Source: Haloarcula mannanilytica
GTDB lineage: Archaea; Halobacteriota; Halobacteria; Halobacteriales; Haloarculaceae
Direction: 5' to 3'
Length of the DNA stretch: 64,000 nucleotides
Assembly: GCF_005406125.1 (NCBI RefSeq)
Contig: NZ_BIXZ01000001.1
Coordinates: 868,001-932,000 of the forward strand
Positions 54,698 through 62,455 of this stretch are shown here, in pieces. Each line of letters begins with the position of its first letter. Within the stretch, counting starts at the first letter, position 1. The notes under the pieces are model-generated. The model had not been told where the DNA came from, searched no databases, and worked only from the letters and a program-made list of their open reading frames with translations. The translations under genes were made by a program, and so were the position numbers.

Positions 54698-55003
54698 CTA
54701 TGCCTCCCGGTGGACGCGGGTGACGTGGCCCCCACAGCCACACTGCTGGACGTACTCCAGCGAGATGGTATCGCCGAACGCCTCCTCCAGTGGGTCGTAC
54801 AGGTAGGTCTCAGGGTGGCCGTGGTCGGCGTGACTCACCAGGTTGACGTGGTTCCCCACCGTCGTCTTCTCGACGGCGTCGATGGCCTGGTCGACGACCA
54901 TCTCCGGGTCCTCGGCGTGCTCGGGCGTCTCCAGGTTCGCCGACCAGGAGTTGTCGTGAACCTCGGTCGTTACCGGCGGCACGTCCTCGTGGGGATGGCT
55001 CAT
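54698..55003 (-). CDS. CGCGG-type candidate RiPP precursor
   Basis: 101 residues from the ATG at 55001-55003. The N-terminal 85 residues are acidic with many His (VHDNSWSANLETPEHAED, VNLVSHADHGHPETYLYDP), and the C-terminus reads YVQQCGCGGHVTRVHREA, with Cys88 and Cys90 as the only cysteines. I recall a haloarchaeal family annotated as CGCGG rSAM-modified RiPP; that name is from memory. The stop is immediately followed by the ATG of the radical SAM gene. The cleavage site and the final product are unknown; it could also stay uncleaved as a modified protein. Confidence 0.75.
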   Translation of the reverse strand: MSHPHEDVPPVTTEVHDNSWSANLETPEHAEDPEMVVDQAIDAVEKTTVGNHVNLVSHADHGHPETYLYDPLEEAFGDTISLEYVQQCGCGGHVTRVHREA

Positions 55004-55041
55004 ACGTACTGTTTGGCGGCGCATACCCCTCGGTCCTCCGC

Positions 55042-55053
55042 CGTATATGTTCG
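55042..55053. promoter_or_regulatory. NarO-like site upstream of the CGCGG/radical SAM operon
   Basis: CGTATATGTTCG keeps the right arm (ATGTTCG) of the palindrome and a degenerate left arm. Its centre is 44.5 bases before the start codon at 55003, exactly the distance found upstream of the DUF2249 gene. Confidence 0.5.
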
Positions 55054-55109
55054 GCTTTTTTATACCGAGTGGGTCGGTCACCGTCCAGATTACAAACGGC
55101 CCCAGTGCA

Positions 55110-55523
55110 TCAGGTCGTCTGTTCGACGAGCCAGTCGAACTGGTTGTTCAGTTCCTTCGTTCGCTGTCGGGAGATGACGGTCGAGTCGATCATCTCACCG
55201 AGTACCGGGAGATCGAGCGCGCTGTACTCCGTCGTCGCCGTCACGTCGGTCCCGCCGTCGACAGCCTCGACAGTGTATTCGGTCATCATCGACTCGAAGA
55301 TGCCCTGGCGTTGGTCGTACCGCAACACTGCGTCGGTCTCGACGATTTCGAGGTCCAGTTCGATTTCGAACAGTCCGACACGGTTCTTGATAGCGAGGTC
55401 GTCCCCATCGAGCGTTACCTCGTCGAACCCCGCCGAGAGCATGAACGGTTCCACGTCCGTTATCAGGTCGGTCACTGTCTCCGGGTCGGCCGGGATCGTC
55501 CGGGTCAGCGAAACGCGCTCCAT
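55110..55523 (-). CDS. SRPBCC-family protein (START/Bet v 1 fold)
   Basis: 137 residues from the ATG at 55521-55523. MERVSLTRTIPADPETVTDL is the START-like opening; LFEIELDLEIVETDAV and TEYSALDLPVLGE fit the curved sheet, and the C-terminus is a long helix (RTKELNNQFDWLVEQ). Such proteins bind hydrophobic ligands or heme-like molecules. Encoded upstream of the CGCGG gene on the same strand, with its own half-site. Confidence 0.8.
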   Translation of the reverse strand: MERVSLTRTIPADPETVTDLITDVEPFMLSAGFDEVTLDGDDLAIKNRVGLFEIELDLEIVETDAVLRYDQRQGIFESMMTEYTVEAVDGGTDVTATTEYSALDLPVLGEMIDSTVISRQRTKELNNQFDWLVEQTT

Positions 55524-55565
55524 ATCGGACGGCCAGTGGCCGGCGGAATAAGCGTTCGCCATACC

Positions 55566-55577
55566 CGGAGATGTTCG
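55566..55577. promoter_or_regulatory. Half-site of the NarO-like palindrome upstream of the SRPBCC gene
   Basis: CGGAGATGTTCG has the right arm ATGTTCG and a poor left arm. It is centred about 48 bases before the ATG at 55523 in the divergent promoter region shared with the HTH_10 gene at 55703. Confidence 0.4.
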
Positions 55578-55646
55578 GCTCTGCGGTTTTCGTGACGGGT
55601 CTGCTCCGAGCAACTCCCCAAGTTTCTTGTTCCTGTCCGCAGAATC

Positions 55647-55658
55647 CGAACATGTTCG
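55647..55658. promoter_or_regulatory. Perfect NarO-like palindrome CGAACATGTTCG
   Basis: CGAACATGTTCG is perfectly palindromic; with its flanks (CCGAACATGTTCGG) it is 14 bases. It is centred about 50 bases upstream of the ATG of the HTH_10 gene and is the best copy in the region. I recall such a motif from haloarchaeal denitrification promoters but cannot check it. Confidence 0.65.
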
Positions 55659-55681
55659 GGATTACGGCCGCGGGGGTCGGG

Positions 55682-55693
55682 CGAATATATTCG
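55682..55693. promoter_or_regulatory. Second palindrome CGAATATATTCG overlapping the TATA region of the HTH_10 gene
   Basis: CGAATATATTCG has the same CGAA/TTCG arms with a TATATA-like centre and lies 15 bases before the ATG at 55703. It could be both TATA box and operator, so binding there would be expected to repress. Confidence 0.45.
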
Positions 55694-55702
55694 GATACAC
55701 CA

Positions 55703-56338
55703 ATGCCACACGCTGAACTCACGCTCACGATTCCGGATGAGATCTGGATCGGCGACATCTCGCGAGCGTACGACGACGCGACGTTTCGTATCCTGTCCGC
55801 GCTCCCGGGCGAAGACTCCGGCGTCGGGCTGGCAGAGATCACGTCGGACGACCTACCGGCAATCCTCCGAGACATCGAGAACCGGGAGTCGGTCACGACG
55901 CTTGAGATACTGTCCCACCGGGACGATAGCGCGCTAGTCCAGTTCGAAACGTCGATGCCGCTCCTGCTCTTTCCGGTGCAGGGGTCTGGCGTCCCGCTTG
56001 AGATGCCGTTCACTCTGTCGGACGGCCAGGCGGTCTGGGAGATATCGGCACCCCAGGAGCGGCTCTCCGAACTCGGCGACCAACTGGAGGAGTTCGGTAT
56101 CTCCTTCAGTGTCGACCGCATCCAGCAACACCTCGAAACCGAGCAGGTACTCACCGAGAGCCAACTGGAACTGGTCCAGGAGGCCATCGACGCGGGCTAC
56201 TACGACACGCCTCGGGAGTGCTCGCTGACGGAACTGGCGGACCGGGTCGGTATCGCCAAGTCGACCTGCAGCGAGACGCTCCACCGCGCGGAAGAGCAGA
56301 TCCTGAAGCAGTTCGTTTCGGACCTCCCCGCGCGGTGA
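55703..56338 (+). CDS. HTH_10 (bacterio-opsin activator type) regulator
   Basis: 211 residues from ATG 55703. The C-terminus holds the HTH (LTESQLELVQEAIDAGYYDT, SLTELADRVGIAKSTCSETL). The N-terminal 150 residues are an alpha/beta part with no NarO-type cysteine cluster (PHAELTLTIPDEIWIG, TTLEILSHRDDSALVQFE). Two palindromes lie just upstream, suggesting auto- or cross-regulation with the NarO-like gene. Confidence 0.82.
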   Translation: MPHAELTLTIPDEIWIGDISRAYDDATFRILSALPGEDSGVGLAEITSDDLPAILRDIENRESVTTLEILSHRDDSALVQFETSMPLLLFPVQGSGVPLEMPFTLSDGQAVWEISAPQERLSELGDQLEEFGISFSVDRIQQHLETEQVLTESQLELVQEAIDAGYYDTPRECSLTELADRVGIAKSTCSETLHRAEEQILKQFVSDLPAR

Positions 56339-56385
56339 GAGGAAGTCGAAGCGCGTAATACGCGCCTCTGTGAGAGATACGACAT

Positions 56386-56949
56386 ATGAGTTCCGACGCG
56401 GTCGACGAGACGCACGAAAACGCCCGGCAGGAGGTCATCGCGGTTGATCCCGACGACAACGAGGAGGGGCTGGTCAACCGGCTCGACGCCCACACCGGCG
56501 ACGGGGTCCGCCACCGCGCCTTTACCGCCCTGCTGTTCGACGAGAACGACCGAATCTTGCTCGCCCAGCGCGCGGCGAACAAGCGCCTCTGGGACACCCA
56601 TTGGGACGGCACCGTCGCCTCCCACCCCGTCCAGGGCCAGACGCAGGTCGAGGCCACCGAGGAACGGCTCGAAGAGGAACTGGGCATCGATCCCTCCCAG
56701 TACCGGGACCTCCGCGTGACCGACCGGTTCGAGTACAAGCGCTACTACGAGAACGCCGGCTTAGAGTGGGAAGTGTGTGCGGTCCTGCAAGCCACACTGC
56801 ACGACACCTCGCTTGAACCCAATCCCGAGGAGGTCGACGGCCTGATGTGGGTCCCCTACGAGCGACTCCGCGAGAACCCCGAGTACTACCGGCAACTGCG
56901 CCTCTGTCCCTGGTTCGAGATCGCGATGCGTCGGGACGAGGAGCGGTAA
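56386..56949 (+). CDS. idi: Type I isopentenyl-diphosphate isomerase-like Nudix protein
   Basis: 187 residues. The Nudix-like IDI plan is visible: RHRAFTALLFDENDRILLAQ, RLWDTHWDGTVASHPVQGQ, EATEERLEEELGI and LEWEVCAVLQA. The place of the catalytic cysteine (usually C-G/S-HP after TNS) is Ala in TVASHP, while the Glu in EWEVCAV is kept. Type I IDI converts IPP to DMAPP for the archaeal lipids and carotenoids. If the Ala is real, activity is doubtful or depends on another residue. Haloarchaea often also have type II IDI. Confidence 0.8.
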   Translation: MSSDAVDETHENARQEVIAVDPDDNEEGLVNRLDAHTGDGVRHRAFTALLFDENDRILLAQRAANKRLWDTHWDGTVASHPVQGQTQVEATEERLEEELGIDPSQYRDLRVTDRFEYKRYYENAGLEWEVCAVLQATLHDTSLEPNPEEVDGLMWVPYERLRENPEYYRQLRLCPWFEIAMRRDEER

Positions 56950-57024
56950 CAGCGGCGCTGTCGGTACGGGTCTCGCCACCACTCCGACCCCCCTCCTTTT
57001 CGGCCCCGCCGCCTAATCCCGGGT

Positions 57025-57723
57025 ATGGACGTTCCGCTGTATGACTCCCTCGACGGGCAGGTCGCACTCGTCACCGGGGCCACGCGCGGTATCGGGAAGG
57101 CAATCGCCGACGGACTGGTCGACCTTGACGCGACGGTGTACGCCGGCGCTCGTGATACCGACGACATCGACGCCGCGGACCGCCACCCCATCGAACTCGA
57201 CGTGACCGACGACGAGGGGATGGTCGCCGCGGTCGACCGCATCGAGCGTGAACAGGGCCAACTCGACGTGCTGGTCAACAACGCCGGCGTGATGGACTCG
57301 CGGGAGCCACTCGACGAGATGCCCATCGACGTTATCGACCACACGCTCGATACGAACCTCCGTGGCGCGGTCCTCATGACGAAGTGTGCCCTCCCGCTGT
57401 TGCTGGCCGACGAAGGCGGCCGCGTCGTCACGATGTCCTCCGGGCTGGGAGCGATCACCGAGAGCCAGTCGGGCGGCACGCCGGCCTACCGCATCTCGAA
57501 GACGGGCGTCAACGGGCTGACGAAGTACCTCGACGGCGAGTACGCGGGTGACGGGCTCATCGCTAACTCAGTGTGCCCGGGCTACGTCCAGACGGACATG
57601 ACTGAAGAGAGCGCCCCGCGGACGCCCGAGCAAGGGGCCGAAACGCCGGTCTGGCTCGCTCGCTTCAGACCCGAGGCGCCGAGCGGTCGGTTCTGGCGCG
57701 ACAAGGCCGAAATCGAGTGGTGA
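57025..57723 (+). CDS. Short-chain dehydrogenase/reductase
   Basis: 232 residues. The NAD(P) loop is VALVTGATRGIGKAIADGL (TGxxxGIG), the NNAG motif is LVNNAGVMD, and the catalytic Ser-Tyr-Lys part reads GGTPAYRISKTG. It ends with PSGRFWRDKAEIEW, common for SDRs similar to carbonyl reductases. Substrate unknown. It is convergent with the kinase gene. Confidence 0.88.
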   Translation: MDVPLYDSLDGQVALVTGATRGIGKAIADGLVDLDATVYAGARDTDDIDAADRHPIELDVTDDEGMVAAVDRIEREQGQLDVLVNNAGVMDSREPLDEMPIDVIDHTLDTNLRGAVLMTKCALPLLLADEGGRVVTMSSGLGAITESQSGGTPAYRISKTGVNGLTKYLDGEYAGDGLIANSVCPGYVQTDMTEESAPRTPEQGAETPVWLARFRPEAPSGRFWRDKAEIEW

Positions 57724-57732
57724 ATACCCCGC

Positions 57733-59475
57733 TCAGTCGACGGTCCTGCCCCGGTTTGCCGCCGCTGGCTCGTCCGTCGCGTGAGCGGGCTCGGCCGCGG
57801 GCAACTGCAGTTCCACAGTTGTTCCCGACCCGTCCGTCTCGGGAAACGACATCCGACCGCCGAGGTTCCGGACGATCCAGTTAACGAGCCAGAGTCCGAC
57901 GCCGGAGCCGTGTTTGAGCGGCGTCTCGGTGCCCGACCGGATGACCTCGCGTTCGTGCTCTGCGATGCCGGGGCCGTTGTCGTGAACGGCCACGCGGACG
58001 CCCGGCGTTCCGTCGGCCCGCGTCGCGGTGATCTCGACCTCGACGGGGTCCGCGCCGGCCGCTTGATGTTCAACGGCGTTCTCGACCAGTTCCTCCAGCG
58101 CGATGAGAACCGACGGGCCGCCCTGTATCCAAATTCCCTCTTCGGAAGCGAGTGTGATCGTCGCGTCGGGGTTGTGCTCCCGGGCCTCGTCGATGACCGT
58201 CTCAAGCAGCCCCCGAAGCGGTGTCGGGCTGTGCTGTTCGGTCTCTAAGGCTTCGGTGACCCGCCCGATCTTGTTGCTTCGGTCGACGATGTCGTCGACC
58301 GTTCTGATGACCCGGTCGAGGCGCTCGCGTTCCTCGGCGTCGGCCGAATCCCGGAGCAGGTCCGCGTTCCCCTTGACGACGTTCATCTCGTTTCGGATGT
58401 CGTGCCGGAGCAAGCGGTTGAGCACGTCCAGCCGCTGCTCGCGCTGGCGGCGGTCCGTAATGTCACGGAGGCTGATCAGGTGACCTGAGACGACGCCATA
58501 GGCTCGGTACAGCGGCGTCACGCGCACGTCGTAGTACCTGACCCCGCCGTCGTGTTCGAGCGTCGTTTCGGTCTGCGCTCGCTCACCGGGACCGGGAACC
58601 GTCTCGGCGAGCCGTGGCAGCTCACCCTGGAGTGACCGGCCCAGCAGCGAGTCCTGATCGCCATCTAGCAGCGCCGCGGCGGCCGCGTTGATATCGACGA
58701 TGCGGCACTCGTCGTCGACGATGATGACCTGGTCGTCCAGTTCGGTGAAGATTGCCTCCCGGCCCAGTTCCCGCGTGACCGGTGCGACATCGAGCAATTG
58801 CCCCCGAAGGATGGCGACCGAGAGGACGACCCCAGACAAGACGTAGCCGAGACTCGTCGGATCGAAGGCCGTCGGAAACACGCCAAACACGAACAGCGTC
58901 TGGATAACCGTGGGAACAGCAATAGCGAGCAACAGTGCGACTCCCTGGCCCCGGAATACCTCATTCGACCGGAACAGCATCCGCAACAGAAGTACACTAC
59001 CGGCCAGGATCAACAGCAGTATGTAGGACAGATGTCCCCAGTACGCGACTCCGTATGCGGGAACGAGAGTCACCGACGACGCCGAGACGTACTGTGTCCC
59101 GCTCCCGGACCAGATGAAGCTATGAGCCTGATTCGACCACACAAGCGTGACAAACACCGCTGGCTCGACGAGCAACAGCACCGTCCGGAACCGGGTGAGC
59201 CAGTGTGGATGGCCCGTGTATTCGATAACAGTCACGAGCCACGCAATGGGGATTATCACCGACAGCGTCAGCTGGATCTGGACAAGGCGCTCCATGGTGG
59301 TGACTCCAGAGGCGGCTAGCTCAACGCCGTAGGCGACGGCCCAGAGACTCGCCGCAACGACGAACACTGCAAGCGGCCCTGCACCGGGTCGGTCGCGGTG
59401 GAGCCACACCAGAAAGGCGACGCCCATACCGACGACACCCGACAATAAAACGACAGCAAGCGGCGACAGGACCAT
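57733..59475 (-). CDS. Membrane histidine kinase (7TM sensor, PAS, HATPase)
   Basis: 580 residues. Seven hydrophobic helices form the N-terminal 220 residues (histidine-kinase 7TM module, including VMERLVQIQLTLSVIIPIAW-type order). PAS: about 235-345 (QVIIVDDECRIVDINAAAAALL). The H-box is VLNRLLRHDIRNEMNVVKG and the ATPase domain has LVENAVEHQ, HDNGPGIA and HGSGVGLWLVNW. It senses an unknown signal at the membrane; no response regulator is adjacent, as is common in haloarchaea. Confidence 0.88.
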   Translation of the reverse strand: MVLSPLAVVLLSGVVGMGVAFLVWLHRDRPGAGPLAVFVVAASLWAVAYGVELAASGVTTMERLVQIQLTLSVIIPIAWLVTVIEYTGHPHWLTRFRTVLLLVEPAVFVTLVWSNQAHSFIWSGSGTQYVSASSVTLVPAYGVAYWGHLSYILLLILAGSVLLLRMLFRSNEVFRGQGVALLLAIAVPTVIQTLFVFGVFPTAFDPTSLGYVLSGVVLSVAILRGQLLDVAPVTRELGREAIFTELDDQVIIVDDECRIVDINAAAAALLDGDQDSLLGRSLQGELPRLAETVPGPGERAQTETTLEHDGGVRYYDVRVTPLYRAYGVVSGHLISLRDITDRRQREQRLDVLNRLLRHDIRNEMNVVKGNADLLRDSADAEERERLDRVIRTVDDIVDRSNKIGRVTEALETEQHSPTPLRGLLETVIDEAREHNPDATITLASEEGIWIQGGPSVLIALEELVENAVEHQAAGADPVEVEITATRADGTPGVRVAVHDNGPGIAEHEREVIRSGTETPLKHGSGVGLWLVNWIVRNLGGRMSFPETDGSGTTVELQLPAAEPAHATDEPAAANRGRTVD

Positions 59476-59516
59476 TCAGTAGCGTAGTAATGGAGTCCCC
59501 GATATAACTATTCCCG

Positions 59517-59843
59517 TCATTCCGACTGCGAGCGAATCGCGGACCACACCGCAAGGACGCCGAGCACGAACGCCGGGATGAGCGGGAGCGTGAGGTATGC
59601 GTCCCGGAGTGTGAGTCCAAAGCTACTGATGACGCCCTGAGCGGACGGCAGCAGTAGAATCGCGCCGGGGACAAGCAGGAACGCCACGCCGATCATCCCG
59701 ACGAGAATCCAGCCGCTCGTCCCGAACTCGGGGCCATCGTTGGCCGGTGTGTTCGCCTCGCTGTCCGTAGCACTGGGCTCTCTGGAAGATGACTCGGTGG
59801 CGCTGTCAGGGCGGTGGACGTACCCAGACTCGTCGTCAGCCAT
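59517..59843 (-). CDS. Two-TM hypothetical membrane protein
   Basis: 108 residues from the ATG at 59841-59843. A Ser/Glu/Thr-rich N-terminal half (about 1-45) is followed by two membrane helices (TSGWILVGMIGVAFLLVPGA and LPLIPAFVLGVLAVWSA). Found upstream of the histidine kinase gene on the same strand (41 bases). The family is unknown to me; similar DUFs are common in haloarchaea. Confidence 0.6.
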   Translation of the reverse strand: MADDESGYVHRPDSATESSSREPSATDSEANTPANDGPEFGTSGWILVGMIGVAFLLVPGAILLLPSAQGVISSFGLTLRDAYLTLPLIPAFVLGVLAVWSAIRSQSE

Positions 59844-59968
59844 CGGCACCCCCCCCGTCACGGCCACTCAAATAGTGTGTCACAGTGGGGCGTCCGGTAG
59901 TACCGACGGACCAGCGTGGCGGCATGGCTCGAAGTCAGGCAAGCGAGCGCAAAACGCTAACGGTCCCG

Positions 59969-60133
59969 CTACTGTGTCGGTCCGGGGGCGTTCCGGTCAG
60001 AGATGTCTCGCAGGCTCATCCGATGCCCACTGGAGACAGCGTGTGCGTCCCGCTGGCTCTCTGCGACGGACTGGTCCCCGTAGATACCCTCAAACGCACA
60101 CTCGTGACAGACGACATGGAATCTCACCGACAT
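59969..60133 (-). CDS. 54-residue CxxC...HxxxxxH zinc-ribbon-like protein
   Basis: A short frame on the minus strand, start ATG at 60131-60133 and stop TAG at 59969-59971. It reads MSVRFHVVCHECAFEG, and later AHAVSSGHRMS, giving Cys9, Cys12, His31 and His37 in a plausible C2H2 arrangement. TTTAAGAAAT on the minus strand, about 25 bases upstream, is a plausible TATA box for a leaderless transcript. Small proteins of this type are abundant in haloarchaea. The role is unknown, perhaps nucleic-acid or protein binding. Confidence 0.65.
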   Translation of the reverse strand: MSVRFHVVCHECAFEGIYGDQSVAESQRDAHAVSSGHRMSLRDISDRNAPGPTQ

Positions 60134-60216
60134 AGTATTTATTTAACCAGAATATTTCTTAAATCTATCGGTGTTCGGGGAGAATATGCACTCCGAGCGG
60201 GAGACCCGTCGTACAG

Positions 60217-60224
60217 GTATTTAT
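60217..60224 (+). promoter_or_regulatory. TATA-like box of the MoaB-like gene
   Basis: GTATTTAT is centred about 27 bases before the ATG at 60247. Confidence 0.5.
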
Positions 60225-60246
60225 CCAGGGCGGCCGTAACTCCAGT

Positions 60247-61215
60247 ATGGTGGATTTCCAGTCCCGCGACACACGGCGGGGCTCGACTGACGAGGACGAC
60301 GAGACAGACGAGGCGGAGTCGTCTGACGACGAGCCCACGGCCACCGACGCAGGGCCGGAGGAAGCGGACACGGCAGCGAGTGACGGGACGGAGTCGAGTT
60401 CAGATCCGACAAACAGCGATGCCGACACAGCGTCGGCTGCGGGCGATACCACGGATAGCGATTACAACGAGCAAACAACCGAAACGGACAGCACGTCCAC
60501 AGCAGACGCCGGGACCGGAGACCCACTGGCGGACAGTTCCGTCGCGGGGAGAACCGACGACGCGGCGTCGGCTGACACAGAAAGCGAGTCACCACCGACA
60601 CCCGGGCCAGAAGAGGCGGAACAGGCCGACGGACCGACACAGGATCAACAGTCTGAGAGCGCCCGCCCGCCGTCACAGTCGGACGAGGTGGCGGCCGGCG
60701 CTAGCGGGACGGCTGAGCAGACGACGCCGACAGCCGACACCGCCCAAGAACAGCAAGTCGCCGTTGCCGTCGTCACAGTCGGGACGGCAACCGAGGAGGG
60801 CGATCCAACGGGGGAGGCGGTCGAAACGGCGCTGGAAGCGACCGGACAGACAGTCACGGCCCGCGAACGCCTGCGAGGGGACTACGACAGCATCCAGGGG
60901 ACCGTCGACAGATTAGTCGAGCGCGACGACGTGGCGGTCGTCGTCACCGCCGGCGGTCTCGGCGTCGCGCCGACGGAACACACCCTCGAAGCGGTCCATC
61001 CGCTGTTCGAGAAGGCGCTGCCGGGGTTCGAGGAGGTGTACCGGAGTCTCCTGTTCGAACAACGGGGGACCGGTGTCATCGCCGTCCGTGCGACCGCTGG
61101 GATCGCCGACGGGACGCCAGTGTTCTGTCTGCCCGCGGAACCCGCGGCCGCCCGCCTCGGGATCGAGGAGATCATCGCGGCGGAAGCCGGGACCCTCGTC
61201 GCCGAACTGTCCTGA
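60247..61215 (+). CDS. MoaB/Mog-domain protein with long acidic N-terminal extension
   Basis: 322 residues. The first 165 are low-complexity, very acidic and rich in Asp, Glu, Ser and Thr, so likely disordered. Residues 170-322 form a MoaB/MogA-like domain: VAVAVVTVGTATEEGDPTGE, LRGDYDSIQGTVDRLVER, and the loop VVTAGGLGVAPTEHTLEAV. The usual GGTG is GGLG here. MoaB/Mog proteins adenylate molybdopterin. The long extension and changed loop leave the activity open. Confidence 0.72.
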   Translation: MVDFQSRDTRRGSTDEDDETDEAESSDDEPTATDAGPEEADTAASDGTESSSDPTNSDADTASAAGDTTDSDYNEQTTETDSTSTADAGTGDPLADSSVAGRTDDAASADTESESPPTPGPEEAEQADGPTQDQQSESARPPSQSDEVAAGASGTAEQTTPTADTAQEQQVAVAVVTVGTATEEGDPTGEAVETALEATGQTVTARERLRGDYDSIQGTVDRLVERDDVAVVVTAGGLGVAPTEHTLEAVHPLFEKALPGFEEVYRSLLFEQRGTGVIAVRATAGIADGTPVFCLPAEPAAARLGIEEIIAAEAGTLVAELS

Positions 61216-61409
61216 ACCGTCCCGGTATCAGTCTTGTGTCCGTTTAGCCGACTTAACGTGATATTTGCCGATTTCCGACGGGTCCCCCGGATTTCTGACT
61301 CCAACCGGCTATTCTCCCGAATATCGACCGTTTAAACGCTTCAAACACCGTGAAAGGTCGTTAACTGCGCCCCCCATTGAAGTGGGGACAGTCCACAGAA
61401 TCGGATGTC

Positions 61410-62375
61410 ATGTCCGATCGCAACGCGACACGACGTGGCGTGCTCAAGGGTATCGGCGCGACAGCTGCAGCCGCAGTCGGCGGGGCGGCCCTCTCCGGGA
61501 CGGTTGCAGCGGCCGGTCCCTGGGAGTCCGTCGAGTCCCCGACCGGGAACACCCTCCACGATGTCGAATACACGGCCACCGGCGCGTACGCGGTGGCGGG
61601 TGGCGGTATCGTCCTCGAACGAACCAGAAAGGGCTGGCAGAAGGTCCTCGGCGGCGGCCCGACCGGCAACGGCAACAGCCTCTACGGGGCCGACGTGACC
61701 GACGACGGCAAGGCCCTCTGGTTCGTCGGCGCGTCGGGCGCTATCGGCGAGTACGACGTGGAATCGGGCGTCCTCACCGACCACAGCGCCCCGATGGACG
61801 TTACTAACAACTTCAACGACGTGTCCGTGACGGGGGACGCCGGCGAGGCGAACGTCTACGTCGCCGGCGACTCCGGGAAGATGTACTACAGCTTCGAGAA
61901 CGGCGCGAGTCAGACGTGGGACTACACCACGCCCGGCTCCGGGTCGGCCATCAACGCCGTCGACTTCCACGGCGTGCGCTCGGGCCACATCGTCGATGGG
62001 AACAAGAGCGTCTTCGTCACCGACGACGGCTCGACGTGGGACAAGATCGGCCTCGCTGACGCCAACGTCAACTTCTACGGCGTCGACTCCGACGGCCCGG
62101 ACGACGTGTGGATCTCCGGCGGCGGCGGCATGATATTCCACTGGAACGGGTCCGAGTGGACGCCGACCGACACGGGCGACGCCGGCCTGCGCGACATCGA
62201 GGTCACCGACGACGACAGCACCGGCTACACGGTCGGTGGCGGCGGCAAGGTGTACGCCCTCGGCGGCGGTGACTGGACCCAGGAGGAGACCCCCGCTGGC
62301 GAGAACCTGAAGGCCGTCGTCCGCGGCGGTACCGACATCGCGGTCGGCTCGGGCGGGACCATCCTCGAAAAGTGA
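61410..62375 (+). CDS. Tat-exported beta-propeller (YCF48/WD-like) protein
   Basis: 321 residues from ATG 61410. The N-terminus has a twin-arginine signal: NATRRGVLKGIGATAAAAVG, with cleavage after AAA near residue 34. The mature part has repeated blades: GAYAVAGGGIVLERTRKG, ALWFVGASGAIGEYDVESG, NVYVAGDSGKMYYSFENG, DDVWISGGGGMIFHWNGSEW. Photosynthesis-system stability factor-like or sensory propellers are typical relatives. It would lie at the cell surface. Confidence 0.8.
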   Translation: MSDRNATRRGVLKGIGATAAAAVGGAALSGTVAAAGPWESVESPTGNTLHDVEYTATGAYAVAGGGIVLERTRKGWQKVLGGGPTGNGNSLYGADVTDDGKALWFVGASGAIGEYDVESGVLTDHSAPMDVTNNFNDVSVTGDAGEANVYVAGDSGKMYYSFENGASQTWDYTTPGSGSAINAVDFHGVRSGHIVDGNKSVFVTDDGSTWDKIGLADANVNFYGVDSDGPDDVWISGGGGMIFHWNGSEWTPTDTGDAGLRDIEVTDDDSTGYTVGGGGKVYALGGGDWTQEETPAGENLKAVVRGGTDIAVGSGGTILEK

Positions 62376-62455
62376 CGACGCGGTAGCGCGTTCCGGTTCG
62401 AGATAGCAGTTTTGCGTAGCCACTGACTTTTCACCGCCCCCCTCCAACAGCCGGC

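Noticed and set aside
60247..60740. Separate gene for the acidic N-terminal region
   Set aside because: The frame is continuous into the MoaB-like domain and there is no second start signal or stop.
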